This document shows, one piece after another, positions 42,221 to 50,892 of a stretch of DNA of 64,000 bases. The notes under the pieces were generated by a model. The model was not told the origin of the DNA. It saw only the letters and a program-made list of their open reading frames with translations, and did no database searches. The number at the start of each line of letters is the position of its first letter. The first letter of the stretch is position 1. The stretch is from Pseudomonadota bacterium (GTDB lineage Bacteria; Pseudomonadota; Gammaproteobacteria; Steroidobacterales; Steroidobacteraceae), in contig JAPLSH010000016.1 in the NCBI GenBank assembly GCA_026398735.1, positions 49,644 through 113,643 of the forward strand, read 5' to 3'. The position numbers and the translations under genes were made by a program.

Positions 42221-42760
42221 ATGAGCGTCTCGATATCCCGCGTTGCTTACCTGCCCGTTGCGCATGCCGGCCGTGTGTTGGCGGCAGGTTGCCTGTTGCT
42301 GTTGGCTGCCTGTGGCGGTGACAGTGCCAGCACCGATGGCGCTGCTGCGCCGGGTGCTGCGACCACTGTGGCGGCCAAGCCCATCGACAACGCTCTGGTG
42401 GCTGCGGTGGCAGTTGAGGGCTCCACAGCGGCCGCTGCACTGCGTTTTGAAGTGCTGGACAGACCACTGCCTGGTAAGCCCTTCAATCTGCGACTGCAGC
42501 TCCAACCGACGCAAACGCTGACCCTGTTGCAGGCAGATCTGGTCGATGGCGAAGGAGTGCGTCGTCTGGTGCCGCCCAACCTGATCCGGCTGGTGGGTGC
42601 TGCTGCCTCAGGATTGCCCGAGCGCACTGTGACGATGCAGGCCGATCAGGCCGGCATCTTCGAGATCAAGGTTTCGGTGAAGACCGAGAGCACCGGTGGC
42701 GCCGGGCTCTCGCAGTTTGTGTTGCCGGTGTTGGTCGAGGCTGCACCGCAGGGCCAATGA
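42221..42760 (+). CDS. Putative lipoprotein, family not recognised
   Basis: A protein of 179 aa with a type-II signal: RVLAAGCLLLLAACGGDS, lipobox LAAC, so it is likely lipid-anchored at the envelope. The mature part is Ala/Val-rich and beta-like (LRFEVLDRPLPGKPFNLRLQLQP, GIFEIKVSVKTES). I do not recognise the family. The frame opens at a TTG at 42191, but the ATG at 42221 just before the signal is the better start. It follows srkA by 33 bases. The gene to its right is convergent. Confidence 0.6.
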   Translation: MSVSISRVAYLPVAHAGRVLAAGCLLLLAACGGDSASTDGAAAPGAATTVAAKPIDNALVAAVAVEGSTAAAALRFEVLDRPLPGKPFNLRLQLQPTQTLTLLQADLVDGEGVRRLVPPNLIRLVGAAASGLPERTVTMQADQAGIFEIKVSVKTESTGGAGLSQFVLPVLVEAAPQGQ

Positions 42761-42782
42761 TCGGCCCGGCGGCGCAGTGCCG

Positions 42783-43259
42783 TCACACGAAGCCGGCCAG
42801 TCGCCCGCAGGTGATGATGCCCACCCACAAACCCAGCGACAGATAGCCGCCCAGCTTTGCAGCTGCTGCCGGCTCGCCGTTGTCCCAAGCGGCAACGCCG
42901 CGGAACGTGACGAACTGAAAGTACGCCATATTCACGCCAGCCAGAGCCAGCAACACGAATTTGATTATTAAAGGCGTGTTGTGAATGTAGCTGCTGGCAT
43001 TGGCTACGAACATCAGACCGCCGGTGATGGCAGCCAGTACGAAGGCAAACCAGCTGATCGGCAGTACCTGATCATGGATCTGCGTAAAGCGCATGTGGCG
43101 CGACGTGAGACCGACCAGTCTCAGGTCGACGATGGCCAGTGTTCCGAAGAACAGTGCCAGCGCCACGACGTGTGCTGCTTCAACCTCGGGGAAGATGTTT
43201 TCGCTGACCAGCACTGCCACGGGCAGCGTCTGTAGGAATTCGGCAAATGATTCGAGCAT
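42783..43259 (-). CDS. Small four-helix membrane protein (DUF6644/DUF2214-like), paralogue 1
   Basis: A protein of 158 aa with four hydrophobic segments (about 25-45, 70-90, 98-115 and 138-155). Recognisable: AAHVVALALFFGTLAIVDLRLVGL in helix 1 and PLIIKFVLLALAGVNMAYFQF in helix 3. No catalytic motif. It is very similar in length and layout to the adjacent gene at 43272 and lies 12 bases after it, so the pair probably forms a membrane complex. The family name is my best match, not certain; the function is unknown. Confidence 0.62.
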   Translation of the reverse strand: MLESFAEFLQTLPVAVLVSENIFPEVEAAHVVALALFFGTLAIVDLRLVGLTSRHMRFTQIHDQVLPISWFAFVLAAITGGLMFVANASSYIHNTPLIIKFVLLALAGVNMAYFQFVTFRGVAAWDNGEPAAAAKLGGYLSLGLWVGIITCGRLAGFV

Positions 43260-43271
43260 GTCGGCGGCTCC

Positions 43272-43748
43272 TCAGATCGGCTCTATGTAGGCGATGAAGC
43301 GGCCGGCGACGATGATCGTCGTCCACAGCAGCATCGAGAGCAGCGCCAGCAATACCGGTGCGCGGTCGCCGGTGGTGGCAGTGGCTGCATAACGGCGCAG
43401 GCGCGCGGTGATGATCAACGCCAGCACCAGGCAGACCATTTTCACGTAGAACGCTGGATTGCCCAGCGTACGGCCCGGCTCAGCGATGATCAGAATGATT
43501 CCGGTGAACAGCAGCACCAGTACTAGTGGCGTGATGGACGGTAGGAAGCGTTCTGCAACAGCTGCCATCGACTCGGACTTGAGCCCACGGCCCAAAACAC
43601 GCAAATCGACCATGACGGCACCGGCCAGCACCAAGGCGAGGCACAGGATATGAATGGTCTGCATGCCGGGAATAACCCACGGCGTGACCTGGAAATACTG
43701 GCTGATTGCGGTGTTCGCAAGCCAGTCGCTGAACTCGACGATGAACAT
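43272..43748 (-). CDS. Small four-helix membrane protein (DUF6644/DUF2214-like), paralogue 2
   Basis: A protein of 158 aa, the same length as the neighbouring paralogue. It starts MFIVEFSDWLANTAISQYF and has MQTIHILCLALVLAGAVMVDLRVLG, then three further hydrophobic segments (SITPLVLVLLFTGIILIIA and AFYVKMVCLVLALIITARL). The His before the first helix and the AxxVxDLR pair are shared with paralogue 1. The frame extends upstream to 43835 without a good start; the ATG at 43748 is chosen for its family-like N-terminus. The following 183 bases to 43931 hold no gene I can support. Confidence 0.62.
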   Translation of the reverse strand: MFIVEFSDWLANTAISQYFQVTPWVIPGMQTIHILCLALVLAGAVMVDLRVLGRGLKSESMAAVAERFLPSITPLVLVLLFTGIILIIAEPGRTLGNPAFYVKMVCLVLALIITARLRRYAATATTGDRAPVLLALLSMLLWTTIIVAGRFIAYIEPI

Positions 43749-43931
43749 GGCTGATCCCCCGGTGTCCTGACCTGTCTGGTCACTGCCCTTTACGTTGGCG
43801 AGCAGAGTATAGGCATCCCGTTGCTGCGCGGCCACTGTCCTGGCGCAACAAGTGCATCAGCTTTCATTGATAGTTCAATAATTGAGGCTGACATAAGGGC
43901 AACCTCTTACGCACACCGTAGTTGACGCGCA

Positions 43932-44546
43932 CTACGCCGTGGGACGCTGCACAGCACCGTGAAATACCATGTCTACGAGCTTATCGATGAAGGTCTTGCT
44001 CAGTACGTCCTGCGTGACCAGCAAACGATGGAAGATAGGGCCCCACAGCGCATCGGCTAGCACTTCCAAGTCGGTACCAGGGCGCAGTTCACCGCTGGCT
44101 TTGGCGCGATTGAGGGTAACCATGGCTGCCTTGCGGCGTGGTTCGAAAAAGTCCGCAAACAATTGCTTGTCGGTTTCGCTGTCGGCTTGTTTGAGTGCCA
44201 TTAGTTCGCGCATCAATTGACCTGCGCGGCCGCGGTAGATTGTGGCGGCCTGTTGGACCTGACGGCGCAGGTCTTCGATGGGCGAGCCGCTATCTTTGAT
44301 GGCATCCATCTTGGGTGCTGCTGCAACCAAAAAGGCTTCAACGGCCAACGTGCCTTTGCTGGTCCACCAACGGTAAATAGTGGCCTTGCCTGCACCAGCG
44401 CGTGCCGCCACACCTTCTACGGTGAATTGTGCAAAGCCGCCTTCACGCAGTAGTTGGTAGGCCGCCTTGAGAATCGCGGCGCGCGATGCGTCGGAGCGCG
44501 GCCTGCCCGGAGCACGTGCAGCAGCCGATGTCTTTTTCTTGGCCAT
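43932..44546 (-). CDS. TetR/AcrR family transcriptional regulator
   Basis: A protein of 204 aa. The N-terminal helix-turn-helix RAAILKAAYQLLREGGFAQFTVEGVAARAGAGKATIYRWW (about residues 25-64) is a standard TetR recognition motif, followed by a ligand-binding helical domain with no recognised ligand. The start is ATG 44546, with a Lys/Ala-rich head MAKKKTSAAARAPGRPR. It lies next to a rhodanese gene on the same strand. Neighbours give no clear target; the pair of DUF6644-like genes at 42.8-43.7 kb lies on the same strand downstream. Confidence 0.82.
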   Translation of the reverse strand: MAKKKTSAAARAPGRPRSDASRAAILKAAYQLLREGGFAQFTVEGVAARAGAGKATIYRWWTSKGTLAVEAFLVAAAPKMDAIKDSGSPIEDLRRQVQQAATIYRGRAGQLMRELMALKQADSETDKQLFADFFEPRRKAAMVTLNRAKASGELRPGTDLEVLADALWGPIFHRLLVTQDVLSKTFIDKLVDMVFHGAVQRPTA

Positions 44547-44640
44547 GAGATTGTCCAGTGAGCGGCTCGTAATTGATCTAAGACCGGGCCCGATATAAAA
44601 AGTTCCACCCATTGCCTACGCAGTGGGGTGCATTGCCGGT

Positions 44641-45030
44641 TTAACTGTGGGTCGACAGACTCATATGGGCATCGATGCAGGCCCTGATCCCGCCACGTAT
44701 CGATACGACGTTGGTGAACCCCATCTTCTGCAATATGTCGGTTGCCAAGGCAGCCCTGCCGCCGGCCGCGCAGTAGATCACAAGCGCGCGCTGCTTATCT
44801 GCCAATGCAGGCTCGGTGACGTTGGCTACGGCCGGATGCGCGGCAATTTCAAACTCCAGCAAACCACGCGGAATATTGACGGCACCGGGCAAATGACCGG
44901 TCGCAAATTCTGCAGGCTCACGCACATCAATCAGCACGCGGCTTGCAGTGGTCTCTGCCAACTCGTTGACGGATATCTCGCGGATGCGCGTCTTGGCATC
45001 TGCCACCAGCTCTATAGCAGTCAGGCTCAT
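44641..45030 (-). CDS. Rhodanese-like domain protein
   Basis: A single-domain sulfurtransferase of 129 aa. Conserved DVREPAEFATGHLPGAVNIPRG and the active-site loop VIYCAAGGRA with Cys87. The start ATG at 45030 is preceded by AAAGGAGAG, a strong ribosome-binding site. No signal peptide, so it is cytosolic. It is divergent from trxC over 76 bases, and thiol chemistry in both genes suggests a shared stress response. Confidence 0.85.
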   Translation of the reverse strand: MSLTAIELVADAKTRIREISVNELAETTASRVLIDVREPAEFATGHLPGAVNIPRGLLEFEIAAHPAVANVTEPALADKQRALVIYCAAGGRAALATDILQKMGFTNVVSIRGGIRACIDAHMSLSTHS

Positions 45031-45106
45031 CTGTCTCTCCTTTGGGTGTTGCAGCATGCAACGATATACCCGATGTATACGTCATCGTCTTTACGGGAGG
45101 CAGCGG

Positions 45107-45544
45107 ATGAATACGGATGCGTTAACTGTGGCTTGCCCACAGTGTCTGGCCATCAATCGCTTGCCAGCTCAGAGGCTGACAGACAAGCCGGTGTGCGGAA
45201 GGTGTCGCGCGCAGTTGTTTGCTGCAGTGCCCCTAGAACTCGACAGTGCCCGATTTGCTGCGCTGGCCTTAGGCGGCGATCTGCCGATGTTGGTGGATTT
45301 CTGGGCCCAGTGGTGTGGCCCCTGCAAGATGATGGCGCCGCACTTTGCAGCCGCTGCCCGCCAACTTGAGCCGCAGATTCGACTGGGCAAGGTCGATGCC
45401 GAGGCTCAGCCGCAGTTGGCTACGCGCTACGATATTCGCAGCATTCCGACTTTGATCTTGTTTGCCCGCGGCCAGGAAGTGGCTCGCCAGAGCGGTGCGC
45501 TGACTGCGCAGCAGATTGCTGCTTGGGTGCAGCCGCTGCTCTAG
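45107..45544 (+). CDS. trxC: Thioredoxin 2 (TrxC)
   Basis: A protein of 145 aa. The N-terminal zinc finger is CPQC (10-13) and CGRC (30-33), typical of TrxC. The thioredoxin domain has the active site WAQWCGPCK with Cys70 and Cys73, and the cis-Pro region IRSIPTLILF. The start ATG at 45107 has GGGAGG seven bases upstream; the open frame further upstream is the antisense of the rhodanese gene. It is a zinc-binding disulfide reductase for oxidative stress. It converges with the TonB receptor gene. Confidence 0.96.
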   Translation: MNTDALTVACPQCLAINRLPAQRLTDKPVCGRCRAQLFAAVPLELDSARFAALALGGDLPMLVDFWAQWCGPCKMMAPHFAAAARQLEPQIRLGKVDAEAQPQLATRYDIRSIPTLILFARGQEVARQSGALTAQQIAAWVQPLL

Positions 45545-45552
45545 CCGACATA

Positions 45553-45581
45553 CGGCTGACCGGGGTTAATCCGGTCAGCCG
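45553..45581. terminator. Bidirectional terminator-like hairpin between trxC and the TonB receptor
   Basis: A perfect 11-bp inverted repeat CGGCTGACCGG/CCGGTCAGCCG with a seven-base loop GGTTAAT. It sits eight bases after the trxC stop and 12 bases from the stop of the convergent receptor gene. On the plus strand it is followed by a moderately T-rich CTGTTATT. A shared terminator for both genes is the natural reading. Confidence 0.7.
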
Positions 45582-45593
45582 CTGTTATTACCT

Positions 45594-48134
45594 TTAGAAG
45601 TTGTGCTGAATCATCACGCCGAATTCGCGCGGACGACCCATCACCCACTGCAGCGCATAGCGCTGATCAGCAGCAACGCCAGCAGGCGGTGTCGCTGCAG
45701 TGCCTCCACCGGCATCCCAATAGCCGCCACCGACGCGGGTGGCATAGGGCGCATAGACCTTGTTGGCTACGTTGTTGGCATACAGGCTGACAACGTTCTT
45801 GCGGTCTGTGGTGGTGAACTGCAAGCGGGCGTTGATCAGACCATAGCTGGGCAACTCATAGGTTGAGTCGATGGTGTTGACCGGATAGGTGTCTGAACCC
45901 GGATAGGTCTGCTGCGGACCCTGATAGGCGTAGTTGAGGTTAGCCGTCACATTGCCCAGTGCAGTACCCGGGATGCTGTAGGTCAAACCGATGTTGTAGG
46001 TCGGGGTCGGCTGGTCGGGGAACAGATACGGTCCCTTGTTGGCCACCGGGTCCTTCACATCGTATTTGGTGGTGCCGAACGCACCGTCTACCGTCAGGCT
46101 AGAGGTGATGGCCCATTGGGCATCGACTTCCACGCCGTACACATCCACGTCGCCCGAGTTGACTGTCAGGATCCTAAAGCCCGTGGAGGGGCAGGTCGGA
46201 TCGGTGGCCAAGGTGCAGAGGCTTTGCTGAGACGACTGACGGTTGGTCCAGGCCATACGGTAGGCTGTCGGGTTGATGCGCAGGCGGCCATCGAGCCAAG
46301 TGCTGCGGACACCGGCTTCCAGGTTCATCACGCGCTCAGGCGAAATGGGCTGGATGACAGCGCTTTGCGCCGGACCCGACGCTGCGGCCGTGATGCTGTA
46401 GCTGTACTGGCCGTCCTTGAACGCCTTGGAGGCAGTGGCATAGCCCATGATGTCGTCGGTGAGGTGGTAATCCACCGTGCCGCGCCAGTCGACCTCGGTC
46501 CAGCTGTGGCTGTTGTTGACCGAAGTCGAACCGCCACCCAGATAGCCCGCATAGGTGGGCACGAAGTCGTTGGCAGCGCCTGTGCAATAGGCCTTGCCGG
46601 TGATGGTGGTGCAGATCGGTGTCGGGCCAGAACCCGAACGGCGGGTTGCCGAATAGTCCTTGGTGTCGATCGACACGCGTGCGCCGGCCGTCAGGTTGAG
46701 CTTGCTGGTGGCATGCCAGGTCAGGCTGTTGAACTGGCCCCATGAACGGGTGAACTGGCCCACGCCGCCGTTACCCGAAATGTACAGGCCGGCATAGCCG
46801 TTGCCATTGGGTACGCCAGCCCAGGCGACGCCCGAGCCGGCAACCGGTGTGGCGTTGTACACGCTGGTGCCCTTGGCATTGACGACATAAGAGTCGGTCG
46901 ACGAGCTTTCCTGGAAGAAGTTCAGACCTGTTACCAGGTCAACCTTGTTGTTGAACAGGTGCCAGTTGATCAGCACTTCCTGGTTGTAGACCACAGACTT
47001 GACCACGTCCGGGCGGATTTCGGTGCCCAGGAACTGCCAGTCGGTGATGCCTTGGTGGTCCATGGCTGCATAGCCATTGGTCCAAGTGATGTCCGCCAGA
47101 TCGCCGAGGTGATAGTTCACCTTGGCATCGAACTGGTAGTAGCGGCTGTCGTTGCGCTGCTCGCAGGCCTTACCGAAGTCCGGGTTGGCATTGTCGAGGA
47201 AGCAAAGATCCGGCGCCGCATAGGGATCGCTCTTGACCAGGCGCGAATCATTCACAGTAGCCAGTCGCGACTGGCCGGAGCTGGCCAGCCAGTCCGAGAT
47301 CCAGTCGGCGTAGTTGCCTTCCAGCACGCCGGTGATGCCCGACTTCATATCCCAGGCACGCATGACGTTGGGCGAGCCTTCGGACTTGGCATCGCTGTAC
47401 ATGCCGCTGAGGGTGATTTTCAAATCTGCGTTGGGCGTGAACAGCAACTGGGCACGGGCCAAGTTGGTGGTTTCACCGCCCATCTTCTGGGTGCCGCGAG
47501 TGACATAGCCATCTTCTTGCAGATGACCGGCTTGCAGGCGCAGGAAGAACTGGTCGTCGAGCGGTAGGTTGACCATGCCGACCAAGTCAAAGTGATTGAA
47601 GTTGCCGATGTTGGTGCGCACATAGGCGTCGAAGTCGCGGGTCGGCTGGCGGGTGATCAAGCGCACCGCGCCGCCTTGGCTGTTGCGGCCGAACAAGGTG
47701 CCCTGCGGGCCACGCAGCACTTCTACGCGATCCAGATCGAAGACCTTGAAGACCGAGCCGGCAGTACGCGGCACGAAGATATCGTCGATGTACAGCGCGA
47801 CGCCGCGCTCGCTGGTGGCGCCGCCGCCGCCGGAGATACCGCGGATGGCAAAGGACGGGCTGTTATTGCCCGAGCCGCGCGAGCCGTTGATGGCCAGGTT
47901 GGGGGTGAACAGTGCGATGTCGGCGACGCTGGCAACGCCCTTGCGCTCCATGGCATCAGCAGACAGTGCAGCCAGAGACAGCGGTGTGTTCTGCAGCGAG
48001 GTCTCGCGACGCTCGGCAGTCACCACGATCTCTTCGAGCGCGGTGGCTTGCGCCATGGCGCGTGAATAAGGAGTGGCGGCGGCCGCTACGGCCAGCGCGA
48101 CCGCAAAGGCGACGCGCGATTTGATCGATTGCAT
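45594..48134 (-). CDS. TonB-dependent receptor
   Basis: An outer-membrane protein of 846 aa with a signal peptide (RVAFAVALAVAAAATPYSRAMAQ). The TonB box / start ALEEIVVTAERRETSLQNTPLSL is followed by a plug domain (DLDRVEVLRGPQGTLFGRNSQGGAVRLIT). The beta-barrel ends in a terminal Phe (MIQHNF) that the outer-membrane insertion machinery needs. It is of the general 'EIVVTA' class with no characterised substrate; no siderophore genes are nearby. The ATG at 48134 fits the signal; the open frame upstream is a shadow. It lies 82 bases after the helicase gene. Confidence 0.92.
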   Translation of the reverse strand: MQSIKSRVAFAVALAVAAAATPYSRAMAQATALEEIVVTAERRETSLQNTPLSLAALSADAMERKGVASVADIALFTPNLAINGSRGSGNNSPSFAIRGISGGGGATSERGVALYIDDIFVPRTAGSVFKVFDLDRVEVLRGPQGTLFGRNSQGGAVRLITRQPTRDFDAYVRTNIGNFNHFDLVGMVNLPLDDQFFLRLQAGHLQEDGYVTRGTQKMGGETTNLARAQLLFTPNADLKITLSGMYSDAKSEGSPNVMRAWDMKSGITGVLEGNYADWISDWLASSGQSRLATVNDSRLVKSDPYAAPDLCFLDNANPDFGKACEQRNDSRYYQFDAKVNYHLGDLADITWTNGYAAMDHQGITDWQFLGTEIRPDVVKSVVYNQEVLINWHLFNNKVDLVTGLNFFQESSSTDSYVVNAKGTSVYNATPVAGSGVAWAGVPNGNGYAGLYISGNGGVGQFTRSWGQFNSLTWHATSKLNLTAGARVSIDTKDYSATRRSGSGPTPICTTITGKAYCTGAANDFVPTYAGYLGGGSTSVNNSHSWTEVDWRGTVDYHLTDDIMGYATASKAFKDGQYSYSITAAASGPAQSAVIQPISPERVMNLEAGVRSTWLDGRLRINPTAYRMAWTNRQSSQQSLCTLATDPTCPSTGFRILTVNSGDVDVYGVEVDAQWAITSSLTVDGAFGTTKYDVKDPVANKGPYLFPDQPTPTYNIGLTYSIPGTALGNVTANLNYAYQGPQQTYPGSDTYPVNTIDSTYELPSYGLINARLQFTTTDRKNVVSLYANNVANKVYAPYATRVGGGYWDAGGGTAATPPAGVAADQRYALQWVMGRPREFGVMIQHNF

Positions 48135-48216
48135 GTATCCCCCAGAAGTTGTCGTTCGCGTCCCGGCAACAAGGCTGCAGGGACGCGGGCGAGGTTCATG
48201 GAAAATACAACGAAGG

Positions 48217-50058
48217 TCAACCCTTTCCGCGGTGAAAATGCTTTTTGGGGCGTTGCCAAGTTGCAACACGGGAGCCTTCGCCAGGAGGACCGTTGGGGCG
48301 CTGCCAAGGCGGCGCTCCCTGGCCTTCACCGGCAGGACCCCGACGTGGCGGGTGACCCGGATCGGCGCGTTCCATCGCCAGCGCCTGACCGCGCACCTTG
48401 ACGGTGGACAGATGGGCGATGATCTCGGGAGGCATGCCAGCCGGCAGTCGCACGAAGCTGTGGTCGGCACGGATGTCGATGCCATTGACCTGACGACCTT
48501 CCAGGCGCCCCTCGTGGCACAGCGCGCCGACGATTTGGCCCGGTTCGACGCCGTGCCGGCGTCCGACCGCCAAACGCCAGTGTTCCTGGGCGTCCGGATT
48601 CTCGAACTCCAGAGGTGGCAGTGCCTCACCACGCGGCGCGAACTCGCGAGGCGAGTGGTCACGTTGCTGCGCAGGGCTATCGGCGGAGAAGTTGTCGTTG
48701 CCACCAGAGGCATGCGGGCCTGCGGACGACGACCCACCGAGTATCGGCACACCGGCATCGAGCATCGACGCCAATGCCACTGCTAGGTCCAGCGCGTCGC
48801 TGCCGGTCTCATCGGCCAGTTGCGTGATGGTGGCGCGCAGTTGCTGGGCAGCGGGCGCGGCAAGGGCTGCAACCACGCGCTCCTTGAAGCGTTCATAGCG
48901 ACGGGCATGCACTGCTTCGACGCCGGGCAGATTCATCTGTTCGATGGGCTGTCGTGTGGCGCGTTCGATCAGCCGCAGCATGTTGCGCTCGCGCGGTGCG
49001 ATGAACAGGATCGCATCACCGCTGCGACCGGCACGGCCAGTGCGGCCGATTCGATGTACATACGACTCGGTGTCATAGGGCACATCAAAGTTGACCACAT
49101 GGCTGATGCGCTCGACATCAAGGCCGCGGGCGGCCACATCGGTGGCTACCAGAATGTCGATCTTGCCGGCCTTGAGTTGGCTGACGATACGCTCGCGCAG
49201 TGCTTGCGGCACATCACCGTTGAGTGCCACGGCAGAGAAGCCGCGAGCCTGCAGTTTTTCAGCAAGTTCTGCAGTGCCTTGTTTGGTGCGGGCAAACACC
49301 AGCATGGCGTCGAAGGGCTCTACTTCCAGGATGCGCGTCAGCGCATCGAGCTTGTGTACGCCGCTGACCATCCAGAAACGCTGACGGATGTTGGCGCCGG
49401 TGGTGGTACGGCTGCGGATGATAACTTCGCGCGGATTGCGCAAATGCCGCTGCGCGATGCGCTTGATGTTCGGTGCCATGGTGGCGGAGAACAGCGCAAC
49501 CTGCCGTTCCGCAGGCAGCTTGCCGAGGATGGACTCCATCGCATCGGCAAAGCCCATGGCGAGCATTTCGTCGGCTTCGTCCAGGACTACGGTGGTGATG
49601 CCTTCCAGCGTCAGCGTGCCGCGATCCAGGTGATCCATGACGCGACCCGGGGTGCCCACAATGACGTGGGTGCCGCGGCGCAACGCATTGAGCTGCGGCG
49701 TATAGCTCTGGCCGCCATAGATAGGCAGGACATGAAAGCCCTTCAAGCCAGTGGAGTATTTCTGAAAGGCCTCGGCGACCTGGATGGCCAGTTCGCGAGT
49801 GGGCACCAGCACCAGCGCCTGAGGCGCCTTTTTGCTGACGTCGATACGCGAGAGGATGGGCAGCGCAAAGGCTGCGGTCTTGCCGGTACCAGTTTGAGCT
49901 TGCCCCAGAACATCGGCGCCTTCGAGCAGGGCGGGGATGGTGGCAGCTTGGATAGGGGAGGCAGATTCGTAGCCGATGGCGGCTACTGCCGCGAGGACCT
50001 GTTCAGACAGGCCAAGATCGGCGAAAGCAACGGCTTGCGCCGGTTCGGAAGCATTCAT
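48217..50058 (-). CDS. deaD: DEAD-box ATP-dependent RNA helicase (DeaD/CsdA-like)
   Basis: A protein of 613 aa. Q motif, Walker A AQTGTGKT, PTRELAIQV, DEAD in LDEADEMLAMGF, SAT, and motif VI HRIGRTGRAGRSG. The C-terminal 250 residues include an RNA-binding DbpA/CsdA-type domain (WRLAVGRRHGVEPGQIVGALCHEG...IRADHSFVRLP), then a Gly/Pro/Arg-rich tail ending KKHFHRGKG, as in CsdA. It acts in ribosome assembly and mRNA unwinding at low temperature. It heads a unit with the TonB receptor gene downstream, possibly by chance. Confidence 0.92.
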   Translation of the reverse strand: MNASEPAQAVAFADLGLSEQVLAAVAAIGYESASPIQAATIPALLEGADVLGQAQTGTGKTAAFALPILSRIDVSKKAPQALVLVPTRELAIQVAEAFQKYSTGLKGFHVLPIYGGQSYTPQLNALRRGTHVIVGTPGRVMDHLDRGTLTLEGITTVVLDEADEMLAMGFADAMESILGKLPAERQVALFSATMAPNIKRIAQRHLRNPREVIIRSRTTTGANIRQRFWMVSGVHKLDALTRILEVEPFDAMLVFARTKQGTAELAEKLQARGFSAVALNGDVPQALRERIVSQLKAGKIDILVATDVAARGLDVERISHVVNFDVPYDTESYVHRIGRTGRAGRSGDAILFIAPRERNMLRLIERATRQPIEQMNLPGVEAVHARRYERFKERVVAALAAPAAQQLRATITQLADETGSDALDLAVALASMLDAGVPILGGSSSAGPHASGGNDNFSADSPAQQRDHSPREFAPRGEALPPLEFENPDAQEHWRLAVGRRHGVEPGQIVGALCHEGRLEGRQVNGIDIRADHSFVRLPAGMPPEIIAHLSTVKVRGQALAMERADPGHPPRRGPAGEGQGAPPWQRPNGPPGEGSRVATWQRPKKHFHRGKG

Positions 50059-50159
50059 GCGGGGGGAGGCAGCTCATACGGCGATTGCCGGGGCGACAGT
50101 GTACTCGCATTGGCCGCTTTCTGCTGAGGCACTGTGCTTTGGCCTCTACAGCTCACCCA

Positions 50160-50189
50160 GCACGCCAGATCTGCTTAAATCTGGCGTGC
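50160..50189. terminator. Terminator-like hairpin downstream of the cyclophilin gene
   Basis: A perfect 11-bp inverted repeat GCACGCCAGAT/ATCTGGCGTGC with an eight-base loop, 19 bases beyond the stop of the minus-strand cyclophilin gene. No T-run follows on the minus strand. It is the strongest secondary structure in the 150-base gap and a likely 3' end or stabilising element. Confidence 0.55.
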
Positions 50190-50208
50190 ATCGGTCAGTG
50201 GAGATTGT

Positions 50209-50709
<501 letters not shown>

Positions 50710-50892
50710 GGCTGCAGGCTCCTGCTCAGGGTGGAAGTAAGGGCGCAGACCCTACACAGGCAGGTCGCACAGGGCAATCCACTGCGTCAGCAGAACCAAT
50801 GAAACATTGACGAAAATGGCCTTGCCGCTGAAGCTTCGCCGGGGCTGGCCTAGCAGCCGGTACCGGCACAACAGCATTTAGCGGGGGATCGC

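Noticed and set aside
45061..45088. Partial dyad ACGATATAC...GTATACGTCATCGT in the rhodanese/trxC gap as a regulator site
   Set aside because: The arms match only in short blocks with unequal spacing, and no matching regulator site was seen elsewhere.
48820..50127. A 435-codon plus-strand frame opposite the DEAD-box helicase gene
   Set aside because: It is the antisense of a well-conserved gene and has no recognisable domain. Similar frames occur across this GC-rich window.
50710..50892. Second cyclic-di-GMP riboswitch suggested by GCACAGGGCAATCC in the cyclophilin/esterase gap
   Set aside because: The invariant GGGACGCAAAGCC and closing GGGGUUACC-type elements are absent, so only a chance match to the first few bases remains.
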